A stretch of DNA of 64,000 nucleotides from Croceicoccus bisphenolivorans (GTDB lineage Bacteria; Pseudomonadota; Alphaproteobacteria; Sphingomonadales; Sphingomonadaceae): NCBI RefSeq assembly GCF_001634625.1, contig NZ_LRSE01000001.1:280510-344509 (forward strand), given 5' to 3'. Positions 47,260 through 54,989 of the stretch are shown here, one piece after another. The notes under the pieces were generated by a model. The model saw nothing but the letters and a program-made list of their open reading frames with translations. It was not told the origin of the DNA and searched no databases. Positions within the stretch are counted from its first letter, which is position 1, and every line of letters starts with the position of its first letter. The position numbers and the translations under genes are program-made.

Positions 47260-47986
47260 GCGAAAACAGGTCTTCGGCAGGGGCGATGTGTTCGGGCTGG
47301 CCGATCTCTATCCATTCGCCAAGGTGGATCGTGCCGTAAAGCCGCCCTTCCTCTATCGCCCGCGACCAGAAGTGGTTCGTACTGAACTTCGCTTCTTCCG
47401 GCGGATCGCGGAGCAGGCGCGAGGAACACAGCTGTATGCCGCTGAACACGAAGGGCGCAACCCTGCCGGACTTGCGGCGGCTGATGCGGCCCAGCGGGTC
47501 GAGATGGAAATCCCCCTTCCCGCGATAATTGTGCGCCCGCTGGTGCGGAACCAGCAGCAGCAGCGCATCCATCTTGTCCGGATCCCACGCGATGGAAAGC
47601 TGGCGGAACACGTCACGCGGGCCATCCAGCCACATGGCATCGGAATTGAGGCAGAAGAACGTGTCGCCCAGCTGTTCCCGAGCCTTGACCAGCCCACCGC
47701 CGGTTTCCAGCAGCATTTCACGCTCGTCAGACACGACGACTTGCGGGCTTTGCCGCAGCTTCACGTGCGCCTCGATCGCGTCGGCAAGGTAGTGAACATT
47801 GACCACCGCGTTCGCCACGCCCGCAGCGGCCAGCTTGTCCAGCGCATGGTCCAGCAGCGGCTTCCCGCAGACTTTCACCATCGGTTTGGGGCGGCTGACG
47901 GTCAGCGGCCGCATCCGTTTGCCCAGTCCTGCGGCCATGACCATTGCGGTATCACTGGCCAGCGGTTCCTGTCCAAGCCTGCTCAC
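47252..47986 (-). CDS. murU: N-acetylmuramate-1-phosphate uridylyltransferase MurU
   Basis: A 244-residue nucleotidyltransferase. The loop MVMAAGLGKRMRPLT followed by SRPKPMVKVCGKPLLDHALD is the sugar-phosphate NTP-transferase signature, and LNSDAMW carries the metal-binding Asp. Together with AmgK next door it makes UDP-MurNAc from recycled MurNAc, bypassing MurA and MurB and lowering fosfomycin sensitivity in organisms with this route. GTG start overlapping the amgK stop by 4 bases. Function taken from the conserved pairing with amgK. Confidence 0.9.
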   Translation of the reverse strand: MSRLGQEPLASDTAMVMAAGLGKRMRPLTVSRPKPMVKVCGKPLLDHALDKLAAAGVANAVVNVHYLADAIEAHVKLRQSPQVVVSDEREMLLETGGGLVKAREQLGDTFFCLNSDAMWLDGPRDVFRQLSIAWDPDKMDALLLLVPHQRAHNYRGKGDFHLDPLGRISRRKSGRVAPFVFSGIQLCSSRLLRDPPEEAKFSTNHFWSRAIEEGRLYGTIHLGEWIEIGQPEHIAPAEDLFSRV

Positions 47987-48996
47987 GCGGCAGTCTTCCC
48001 GCGCGCGGTGCGCAATTCGCCTGGAATGTTCGCCTCCATCCAGCGGGCGACGGGCGCCAGCGCCGGATGCGCCAGATCACGCTCCATCAATTCCCACACG
48101 CGCGGGATGAGATCGAGGTAGCGGTCCTTACCGTCGCGCCGCGAAAGCCGCACGAAAATGCCCACGATCTTGGCATTGCGCTGCGCACCCAGCCGGGCAT
48201 AGTCGGCAAGAAACGCCTCGTCGTCATCGACATGCTGCAGGTAGTGGCGCAGCATTTCTGCTTCCAGCGCCGGATCGACATCGCGCCGCGCATCCTGCAG
48301 CAACGACACGAGATCGTAGGCGGGATGGCCCACCAACGCGTCCTGGAAATCCAGCAGCCCCTGTCCGAACGCTTCCCACTCTCCGCCGTTTTCCAGCAGC
48401 ATGATGTTTTCCGCGTGATAGTCGCGCAGCACGGTCACGCCGTCGCGCTGGCTTTCCAGCACCGGCGCCATCACTTCGCGCCAAGCCACCTCGAACCCCG
48501 CATCGTCGACGGCAAGGCCGTGCGCGACGCAGAACCATTCGGTGAACAGCTTCGCCTCACGCAGGTATTCGTTGAGGTCGTAGGGCCGGAACGGACCGGC
48601 GGGCGCGCGGTGCAGCCTGGCCAGTACCGACACGGCATCGCGATAGACCGGCGTTTCGTCATCGGGCGCAACGTCAAGATGATCGCGCATCCGGCGATGC
48701 CCGAAATCCTCCAGCAAGACGAGGCCTTGCGCCGCATCCTCCGCCAGAACCTGCGGCGCGCGGAAGCCGTGATCCAGCAGGTAATGTGCCGCGGTCAGGA
48801 ACGGCTGCGGATCCTCGTTCGGTGGCGGCGCGTCCATCAGCATGGCGCAGGCCCCGTCGGCGCGGCGCACGCGGAAATAGCGGCGGAACGATGCGTCGCC
48901 TGCCAGCGGCTCTATCGCCGCGTCGCCCCAGCCGGCGGCGGCAAGGAACGGGCGGGCATGCGGGGGGGCAGTGTCTGAAACGGGCGCGTTGCTCAT
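47983..48996 (-). CDS. amgK: Anomeric MurNAc/GlcNAc kinase AmgK
   Basis: A 337-residue phosphotransferase of the aminoglycoside-kinase fold. GDASFRRYFRV is the ATP-binding strand-turn, RDYHAENIM (Asp192, Asn197) the catalytic loop, and LLDFQDALVG the DFG-equivalent. It phosphorylates the anomeric hydroxyl of MurNAc to give MurNAc-1-P for MurU. Start ATG at 48996 overlaps tsaE by 4 bases (ATGA); a TTG at 49014 is also in frame but offers no advantage. Confidence 0.9.
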   Translation of the reverse strand: MSNAPVSDTAPPHARPFLAAAGWGDAAIEPLAGDASFRRYFRVRRADGACAMLMDAPPPNEDPQPFLTAAHYLLDHGFRAPQVLAEDAAQGLVLLEDFGHRRMRDHLDVAPDDETPVYRDAVSVLARLHRAPAGPFRPYDLNEYLREAKLFTEWFCVAHGLAVDDAGFEVAWREVMAPVLESQRDGVTVLRDYHAENIMLLENGGEWEAFGQGLLDFQDALVGHPAYDLVSLLQDARRDVDPALEAEMLRHYLQHVDDDEAFLADYARLGAQRNAKIVGIFVRLSRRDGKDRYLDLIPRVWELMERDLAHPALAPVARWMEANIPGELRTARGKTAA

Positions 48997-49448
48997 GGCA
49001 TCCGGTCTAGCCAATCCGCACCCGCCTCGACAACGGCCAAGCGTCCTGTTTCCGCCGTTTCCAGCGTGATGGAGATGCAGCCTGCCTCATGCGCGAAACC
49101 GCCCGCCTGTTCGGGCCACTCCGCAATCAGCGCCGCGCCATCGCGATAATCGTCCAGACCCAGCTCCTCCGCCTCCGACGGATCTTCCAGCCGGTAGAAA
49201 TCGGCATGGACCAGCGGCAGGGAAACATCAGGCGGATCGTATGTCTGCACGATGGCGAACGTGGGCGACGGAACTTCGCCTTCATGCCCAAGTGCCGCGA
49301 TGATGGCGCGGGCCAGCGTCGTCTTTCCCGCCCCCAATCCGCCCGACAGCGCGACGACATCGCCCGCGCGCAAAAGGCGTGCGATGCTTTGGCCCAGCGC
49401 GGCCGTCGCCCGCTCGTCGGCAAGCTTGATCGTGCGCGCTGCGCTCAC
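48993..49448 (-). CDS. tsaE: TsaE, ATPase of tRNA t6A synthesis
   Basis: A 151-residue P-loop ATPase that regulates the TsaBD complex making threonylcarbamoyladenosine at tRNA position 37. Walker A is SGGLGAGKTTLARAII, SPTFAIVQTY is the family switch-like stretch and LVHADFYRLEDP follows. GTG start overlaps the divL stop by 4 bases. The divL-tsaE pairing is conserved in Caulobacter and relatives. Confidence 0.93.
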   Translation of the reverse strand: MSAARTIKLADERATAALGQSIARLLRAGDVVALSGGLGAGKTTLARAIIAALGHEGEVPSPTFAIVQTYDPPDVSLPLVHADFYRLEDPSEAEELGLDDYRDGAALIAEWPEQAGGFAHEAGCISITLETAETGRLAVVEAGADWLDRMP

Positions 49449-51775
49449 GGCAGACGGATCGTCGCGGTCACGCCGTTGTTAGCGTGACTCATGAATTCGA
49501 TCGAACCGTCATGCGCCTCGATCAGCTCGCGGGCGAGCGGCAGGCCAAGCCCGGCATTCTGGCGCGCCAGTTCCGCCTCTGCCCCCTCTGCCCCCAACTG
49601 GTAGTGGATCAGGATATGCGCCCCGTCACGGCGGCGGCGCAAGTCGACGTTCACCCGCGACCCGCGCGGGCTGGAGGCGATGGCATTGTCGAGCACATTG
49701 CCCAGCGCGCGGGAAAGACGGCGCGGATCGCCCTCCACCGTGCCGGAACTGCGATCGCCGCGCAGGTTCAGCGTAAGCCCCGCAGTCTCGATCTGGGTTG
49801 CCCGGTCCTGCACGATGCGGGTCATCAGCGGCATGATCTCGATCACCTCGCGCGCCAGCGGCAGCAGGCCCGCCTCGCTCTGCGTCAGGTCCAGCACCGA
49901 TTCGATCTGGTCGGACAGGCGTGCGGTCGAATCGAGGATCGCGGCCAGGTATTCGCGCGCCGTATCGGAAAGATCGCCGGCCACGCCATCGCGCAACATC
50001 TCGGCAAAGCCGGTGATGGAAGTGAGCGGCGTGCGGAATTCGTAGCTCATGTTGGCAAGGAAGCGGGTCTTCACCGCGTCCGCCTCTATCAACGCCTGGT
50101 TGCGTTCAAGCAGCGCGGCCTCCGCCTTCTGGCTGTCGGTAATGTCTAGGCTGGTCAGCATCCCGTTGCCATCGGGCAGCGGCATGCCCATCAGCGCCAG
50201 CGTGCGCCCGTCGGACAGGCTGACCCGCCCGCCCGTCTGTTCGCGGCGCAAGGTCGCCGCCTCGATCACCATGCCGATCCGGCTGGCATCCTTGGGCGTA
50301 GCCAGTTGCGGGCGCAGGGCATCGAGCAGGGTGTCGATATGCGGATGGCTGCCAAGGAATTCTTCCGACAGCGCCCATTCGGCAGCGAAACGGCGGTTCC
50401 ACAGCTGCAGCCTTCCGTCAGGCGCCAGCACGGCCAGCCCCTCGAACAGCGAATCGAGCGTCGCCGTGCGCACCCGCAGCAGCGTGTCGCGGGCACTGGC
50501 CAGTTGCAGCTGTTCGGTCCGGTCCTCGACGATCATCATCAACCCGCCATCGGGCATCGGCTGGGCGACGATGCGCAGATGGGTTCCGTCGGGCAGGACC
50601 CACTCCTCGTCATTCGCGCCGGACGCGGTGAACCACGCCTCTTTCTCCCGCCGCCATGCGGGGAAATCGCGCGTTTCGGGAAGGCGGCCCGCATCGCGCA
50701 TGTAATTCAGCACCTCGGCAAGCGGCATCGCGTCCTGCCCGATGCTGGCGGGCAGGCGAAACAGGCGCTGCATCGGCAGGTTCACGAAGATCAGGTTGCG
50801 CTGCGGATCAAACTGCGCAACGCCGGAGGAAAGCTGGTCCAGCAAGGCGCGCTGGGCGGCACGGAACGCGCGGTATTCGCGGTTCAGCTGCTCCATGTTC
50901 TCGACATCGATGGCATAGCCGGCAATGCCCTCGTTGCCGACCGGCAGGTCGCTGACGCTGAAGGCGCGCCGTTCGCCATCGATGGTGACCATGACGTTGC
51001 GTTCGATCGAATGGCCGCTGTCGCGCGCCTGGTGCGCCACTTCCGACGGGCTGACCCCGTCCACCGGCTCGACCAGTTCGGTATTGGCGGCAACGACATC
51101 TTCCGCCGTTTCCCCGCCCACGGCCGCGACATAGGCACTGTTGACCAGGCGGATGCGCCCGTCCGGTCCGCGAAACCACATCGGGACAGGGGCCGCCTCG
51201 ATCAGGCCGACGAGCGCGGAGAAATCGGCCTGCGCCTTCGCCGCAACATCGGTCAGGCGCGCAATCTCGTTCGCGCTGTCGCTGGAATCAATGATCCAGA
51301 CGAGCACTGCACCGCCGCGCGCGATCTGCGGATCGGCAAGGTGTCCGGCAACGGAAAGCGAATGCCCCTGCCCGTGCGGATGCAGGGTCAGCCGGAAAGG
51401 CGCGGCGGACTTAAGCGTGCGGCGGCACTGCTGCCACAGCTTCTCGATCTCTTCGGGAGGAACGCCGCGCCGGTCGGTTCCGGCCAGTTCTTGGATCGTC
51501 TTCGGCACGGTTTCGAGACCGAACCAGCTGGCGATCCGTTCCGTCCCCTCGATCCGGCCATCGCCGCGCACCAACAGGGATAGCGCAGGCGCCTCGTCCA
51601 TCATGCGAACCATGCGCAGCAGGCGCATCCGGTCCTTGCGGGATGTCAGGTTGCGGCGTCGGGCGATGAACAGCGTCCACGCGGCCGCAGCGGTCCAGCA
51701 GGCCATTATAAGGCCCAGCAGCACCAGTGCCGGTATGCCGATCGCAATCGACTCTTCGCCCCACCAGGTTCCCAT
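49445..51775 (-). CDS. divL: DivL, PAS-rich pseudo-histidine-kinase of the CtrA pathway
   Basis: A 776-residue protein: one N-terminal membrane helix (about 11-37), several PAS-like domains (about 60-560; for example VPMWFRGPDGRIRLVNSAYV, WVLPDGTHLRIVAQPMPDGG), a dimerisation helix and a kinase-like domain. The H-box reads FLANMSYEFRTPLTSITGF: Tyr578 replaces the phospho-accepting His, as in Caulobacter DivL (about 769 residues). The N-box NVLDNAI and GLGLPLAREL are kept, but the DxGxG loop is degraded (IHYQLGAEG), so catalysis is doubtful. In Caulobacter, DivL binds phospho-DivK and CckA to set CtrA activity at cell division. First gene of the tsaE-amgK-murU-addB-addA-trxA chain. Confidence 0.88.
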   Translation of the reverse strand: MGTWWGEESIAIGIPALVLLGLIMACWTAAAAWTLFIARRRNLTSRKDRMRLLRMVRMMDEAPALSLLVRGDGRIEGTERIASWFGLETVPKTIQELAGTDRRGVPPEEIEKLWQQCRRTLKSAAPFRLTLHPHGQGHSLSVAGHLADPQIARGGAVLVWIIDSSDSANEIARLTDVAAKAQADFSALVGLIEAAPVPMWFRGPDGRIRLVNSAYVAAVGGETAEDVVAANTELVEPVDGVSPSEVAHQARDSGHSIERNVMVTIDGERRAFSVSDLPVGNEGIAGYAIDVENMEQLNREYRAFRAAQRALLDQLSSGVAQFDPQRNLIFVNLPMQRLFRLPASIGQDAMPLAEVLNYMRDAGRLPETRDFPAWRREKEAWFTASGANDEEWVLPDGTHLRIVAQPMPDGGLMMIVEDRTEQLQLASARDTLLRVRTATLDSLFEGLAVLAPDGRLQLWNRRFAAEWALSEEFLGSHPHIDTLLDALRPQLATPKDASRIGMVIEAATLRREQTGGRVSLSDGRTLALMGMPLPDGNGMLTSLDITDSQKAEAALLERNQALIEADAVKTRFLANMSYEFRTPLTSITGFAEMLRDGVAGDLSDTAREYLAAILDSTARLSDQIESVLDLTQSEAGLLPLAREVIEIMPLMTRIVQDRATQIETAGLTLNLRGDRSSGTVEGDPRRLSRALGNVLDNAIASSPRGSRVNVDLRRRRDGAHILIHYQLGAEGAEAELARQNAGLGLPLARELIEAHDGSIEFMSHANNGVTATIRLP

Positions 51776-51884
51776 GGGACTTGGCTATGCCCTAGCGCGC
51801 CGCGTGACAACAGCCCCGCCCCCGAAGCGACGGGGAAAACCGTGAATTGAACCGTTTGACGGGGTCATGTCGGAATTTTGTTCA

Positions 51885-51979
51885 GGGCGAGGCGAGAATG
51901 GTGCTCGCGCGTGACCCGGAGCGCAGCGTACTTCCGGTACGTGAGCACCGGAAGTACGCACGAGTGCCATTCGCAGCCC
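51885..51979. repeat. Long intergenic palindrome between divL and ahcY
   Basis: A perfect 13-bp inverted repeat, GCGTACTTCCGGT (51926-51938) and ACCGGAAGTACGC (51947-51959), separated by 8 bases, is nested in an imperfect outer repeat (GAATGGTGCTCG near 51896 against CGAGTGCCATTC from 51961, with GGGC/GCCC beyond). No T-run follows. It resembles REP-type intergenic palindromes that end in stem-loops; it may process or stabilise ahcY mRNA. Confidence 0.6.
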
Positions 51980-52005
51980 GGCATGGACGGAATTACGGCG
52001 TGACC

Positions 52006-53418
52006 TTAGTAGCGATAGTGTTCGGGCTTGAACGGCCCTTCGACCGGCACGCCGATGTAATCGGCCTGCCGCTGGGACAGCGTGGTCAGCTTCACGCCCA
52101 GCTTGTCGAGGTGCAGCGCGGCCACCTTCTCGTCCAGATGCTTGGGCAGGATGTGGACCGAATTGTCGTACTGGTCCGCCTTCGTGAACAGCTCGATCTG
52201 GGCCAGCGTCTGGTTGGTGAAGCTGGACGACATCACAAAGCTGGGGTGACCGGTGGCGCAGCCCAAGTTCACGAGCCGGCCCTTGGCCAGAACGATGATC
52301 TGCTTGCCGTCCGGCATCGTGACCAGATCGGTACCCGGCTTCACCTCGTTCCAGTCGTAGTTGTCGAGCGCGCTGATCTGGATCTCGGAATCGAAGTGGC
52401 CGATGTTGCACACGATGGCCATGTTCTTCATCGCTTTCATGTGCTCGCCGGTGATCACACCCTCGTTGCCGGTGGCGGTCACGAAGATGTCGCAGCGTTC
52501 AACCGCTTCCTCCATCGTGACGACTTCATAACCCTCCATCGCGGCCTGAAGCGCGCAAATCGGGTCGATTTCCGTCACCATCACGCGCGCGCCGCCGTTG
52601 CGAAGCGAATCGGCACTGCCCTTGCCGACGTCGCCGAAACCGGCAACGCAGGCCACTTTGCCGGCCAGCATCACGTCGGTCGCGCGGCGGATCGCGTCGA
52701 CCAGTGATTCCTTGCAACCATAGAGGTTGTCGAACTTCGACTTGGTCACCGAATCGTTCACATTGATCGCGGGGAAAGGCAGCTTGCCGCCCTTCGCGAT
52801 GTGGTAAAGGCGGTGAACGCCGGTCGTCGTTTCCTCCGAAACGCCGCGGATGTTGGCAACCGACTTCATCAGGTAGCCGGGCTTCGCCTTCACGAACGCT
52901 TTCAGCGCGCGCTGGAACTCGATCTCCTCGGCATTGGTCGGTTCGGGCAGTTCGTCGCCCGCCTCAAGCCGTGCGCCCCACAGCGCGAACATCGTGGCAT
53001 CGCCGCCATCGTCGAGGATCATGTTGGCGGTTTCGCCATTACCCTCGTCCCAATCGAAGATGCGGCCGACGTAGTCCCAGTAATCGGCAAGGCTCTCGCC
53101 CTTGATCGCGAAGACGGGAATGCCCTGCGCCGCGATGGCAGCAGCAGCATGGTCCTGCGTCGAAAAGATGTTGCAGGTCGCCCAGCGAACCTCTGCACCC
53201 AGCGCCACCAGCGTTTCGATCAGCACGGCGGTTTGGATCGTCATATGCAACGAACCGGTGATGCGCGCGCCCTTCAGCGGCTGCGCCGCGCCATATTCCT
53301 CGCGCAGCGCCATGAGGCCGGGCATTTCGGTTTCGGCGATCGCGATTTCCTTGCGGCCATAATCGGCAAGGGCAATATCGGCGATGACGTAGTCGTTCTC
53401 GATAGTGGCAGTGGCCAA
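52006..53418 (-). CDS. ahcY: S-adenosylhomocysteine hydrolase
   Basis: A 470-residue NAD-dependent enzyme that splits SAH into adenosine and homocysteine. Family blocks: [41 protein letters not shown], the NAD-binding loop [32 protein letters not shown], and the C-terminal KPEHYRY that completes the partner's active site. TTG start with AGGAG 8 bases upstream. The 5' leader holds two stem-loops, so expression may be controlled there. The unit before is a small exported-protein gene; the next gene on the strand is divL, 230 bases away. Confidence 0.96.
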   Translation of the reverse strand: MATATIENDYVIADIALADYGRKEIAIAETEMPGLMALREEYGAAQPLKGARITGSLHMTIQTAVLIETLVALGAEVRWATCNIFSTQDHAAAAIAAQGIPVFAIKGESLADYWDYVGRIFDWDEGNGETANMILDDGGDATMFALWGARLEAGDELPEPTNAEEIEFQRALKAFVKAKPGYLMKSVANIRGVSEETTTGVHRLYHIAKGGKLPFPAINVNDSVTKSKFDNLYGCKESLVDAIRRATDVMLAGKVACVAGFGDVGKGSADSLRNGGARVMVTEIDPICALQAAMEGYEVVTMEEAVERCDIFVTATGNEGVITGEHMKAMKNMAIVCNIGHFDSEIQISALDNYDWNEVKPGTDLVTMPDGKQIIVLAKGRLVNLGCATGHPSFVMSSSFTNQTLAQIELFTKADQYDNSVHILPKHLDEKVAALHLDKLGVKLTTLSQRQADYIGVPVEGPFKPEHYRY

Positions 53419-53473
53419 GGGAACAGCTCCTGAAAACTACTGTGCCGCGCGCCTTGCGCCCGGCGGAAATACG

Positions 53474-53515
53474 AAAAGCGGGCAGAAGCCCAGACTGCAC
53501 CGGCCTCTACCCGCT
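53474..53515 (-). terminator. Terminator-like hairpin in the ahcY leader
   Basis: On the minus strand AGCGGGTAGAGGCC pairs with GGCTTCTGCCCGCT (14 bp with two G-T pairs, 11-nt loop), followed by TTTT at 53477-53474. It ends 56 bases before the ahcY start. Either it stops the upstream gene's transcript and ahcY has a promoter below it, or it is an attenuator within the ahcY leader. Confidence 0.6.
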
Positions 53516-53521
53516 CTCCGT

Positions 53522-53570
53522 CCCGAGGGCAAATATAAAGAAAACTTTATATCTGCCTTGCGGCCTCGGT
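53522..53570 (-). promoter_or_regulatory. AT-rich hairpin / possible ahcY promoter
   Basis: The arms GGCAGATATAAAG and CTTTATATTTGCC (13 pairs, TTTT loop) are enclosed by CCGAG/CTCGG. The same bases could be a promoter: TTGATG at 53576-53571, 17 bp, then GATATA at 53553-53548. If transcription starts there, the terminator-like hairpin lies inside the leader. No match to known SAH or SAM riboswitch cores was seen. Confidence 0.4.
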
Positions 53571-53662
53571 CATCAACACCCGGCTGGCGATCCGGGTGCG
53601 TCCCCTGTTCGTCGGTACCCTCGCGTGTACGGTACCGGTCCGGTCACTTGTCCGCCCTGCCC

Positions 53663-54133
53663 TTATCGGGACATGGCGAACTTTGCGGGCCGGCTATTGG
53701 CAAGCAACTGGTCCGCAACCGCCAGGAGCCGGCTGCTGTCACGATCCGCGGCGAGATCGTGGGTTACCTGCTTCAATTCCGCGCATTCCAGCCAGGGGTG
53801 GCCCTGACCGTACTGGTTGGCCATCGAAACGCTGATCTTGTCGAGCTGGCGCTTGGCGCCCTTCGCACCGTACTTGCCGGTATAGGATGCCTGCAGCGAT
53901 TTTGCCGCACCTTGCAGCGCGACGTTGTGCTTGATCGAGAACTTTTCGTAGTCGCGCTGGAAATTGTCGCCCCCGTGGCGGCAACGCAGCGCCGTGACCA
54001 TCAGCATGATGTCCAGCTTGCGCAGCTTTTCCGCGCTGACGTAATCGCTGGCTGCGGCCCGTGCCGGCACCACTGCGCCCGCGACCATGCCGGCTGACGC
54101 CGCCGCCGCGATGATCTTTCCCAAAGTCCCCAT
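53663..54133 (-). CDS. Exported protein of unknown function
   Basis: A 156-residue protein with a signal peptide (MGTLGKIIAAAASAGMVAGA, cleavage after ARA). The mature domain is alpha-helical, basic and contains one Cys pair (LRCRHGGDNF, LECAELK). Similar proteins are found in sphingomonads, sometimes labelled after the neighbouring ahcY, but nothing in this sequence resembles SAH hydrolase. Start chosen at the signal-peptide Met (54133). It lies upstream of ahcY on the same strand. Confidence 0.7.
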   Translation of the reverse strand: MGTLGKIIAAAASAGMVAGAVVPARAAASDYVSAEKLRKLDIMLMVTALRCRHGGDNFQRDYEKFSIKHNVALQGAAKSLQASYTGKYGAKGAKRQLDKISVSMANQYGQGHPWLECAELKQVTHDLAADRDSSRLLAVADQLLANSRPAKFAMSR

Positions 54134-54358
54134 TTCGATGCTCCCGACCTTTGCCGGACCGACAATGGCCGCGATCACGGCCTGGCCCTCGATGTCATTG
54201 AGCATCCCGCAAATTGTTTACCGAAAGTTAAACCCCAGCAGTAAAAGGAAATTAACCACGGATCATCGTCTTATCCGCCCATACCTCCTTGCAGCGCGAA
54301 ATGGCGGTCCTATGTCTGGCACCGGCGACAAATCCGCTGGCTGAAAGGACGATTCAAT

Positions 54359-54838
54359 ATGACGATCAAGGTGGGAGATCCCCTTCCCGAGGTGACGCTG
54401 GTCAAGGCGACGAGCGAAGGGCCGGAAAAGGTCCAGTCGGGCGAATATTTCGCTGGCAAGAAAGTGGCTCTGTTCTCGGTGCCCGGTGCCTTCACCCCGA
54501 CCTGTTCGGCCAAACACCTGCCCGGTTTCGTCGCAAAGGCGGACGAACTGAAGGCCAAGGGCATCGACGAGATCGCCTGCACCGCAGTCAACGATCCCTT
54601 CGTCATGCAGGCATGGAAGGACCGCGACGGTTCCGACGCGATCACGATGCTGGCCGACGGCAACGGCGACATGGCGCAGGCGCTGGGCCTTACCATGGAC
54701 GGTTCGGGCTTCGGCCTTGGCCAGCGCGGCCAGCGCTGGTCGGCGGTTGTTGACGACGGCAAGGTCGTCGAGCTGAACGTCGAGGAAGCCGGCCAGTTCG
54801 AGGTGTCGAGCGCGGAGCACATGCTCGGCCAGCTGTGA
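54359..54838 (+). CDS. Peroxiredoxin, Prx5 type
   Basis: A 159-residue thiol peroxidase. The active site VPGAFTPTCSAKHLPGF holds the peroxidatic Cys49 in the Prx5 form P-G-A-F-T-P-x-C. The rest (ITMLADGNGDMAQALGL, GQRGQRWSAVVDDG) fits the 1-Cys Prx5 group without a clear resolving Cys nearby. Cytoplasmic; probably reduced by glutathione or thioredoxin. AAAGGACGA precedes the ATG and a perfect terminator follows. Confidence 0.92.
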   Translation: MTIKVGDPLPEVTLVKATSEGPEKVQSGEYFAGKKVALFSVPGAFTPTCSAKHLPGFVAKADELKAKGIDEIACTAVNDPFVMQAWKDRDGSDAITMLADGNGDMAQALGLTMDGSGFGLGQRGQRWSAVVDDGKVVELNVEEAGQFEVSSAEHMLGQL

Positions 54839-54860
54839 CACGGTCCGACAACATTTTTCG

Positions 54861-54889
54861 AAGGGGCGCCCGTTTGCGGCGCCCCTTTT
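54861..54889 (+). terminator. Intrinsic terminator after peroxiredoxin
   Basis: AAGGGGCGCC and GGCGCCCCTT form a 10-bp stem around a 7-base loop, followed by TTTT-G-TTTT. It isolates the downstream btaAB unit from the peroxiredoxin gene. Confidence 0.9.
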
Positions 54890-54903
54890 GTTTTGCGACA
54901 GAA

Positions 54904-54965
54904 CGGTCGCATTTCCGCCACGGGCGTTTCACGAAGCCGCACTATCGCGGTCACCGGACGGTCGC
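54904..54965 (+). promoter_or_regulatory. 11-bp-phased repeat array upstream of btaA
   Basis: Six consecutive 11-bp units start with CGGTCGC, CCGCCAC, GTTTCAC, CCGCACT, CGGTCAC and CGGTCGC (54904, 54915, 54926, 54937, 54948, 54959). The last two units are the best matches to a Pho box (CGGTCAC-cgga-CGGTCGC). It ends 24 bases before the btaA start. A binding array for PhoB is plausible since btaAB are phosphate-starvation genes elsewhere, but the match is loose. Confidence 0.35.
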
Positions 54966-54989
54966 ATCATGCGTCCGGGGGAACGAGAT

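Noticed and set aside
53419..53662. Known SAH or SAM riboswitch upstream of ahcY
   Set aside because: The conserved core sequences of the classes I know are not present; kept only as an unclassified structured leader.
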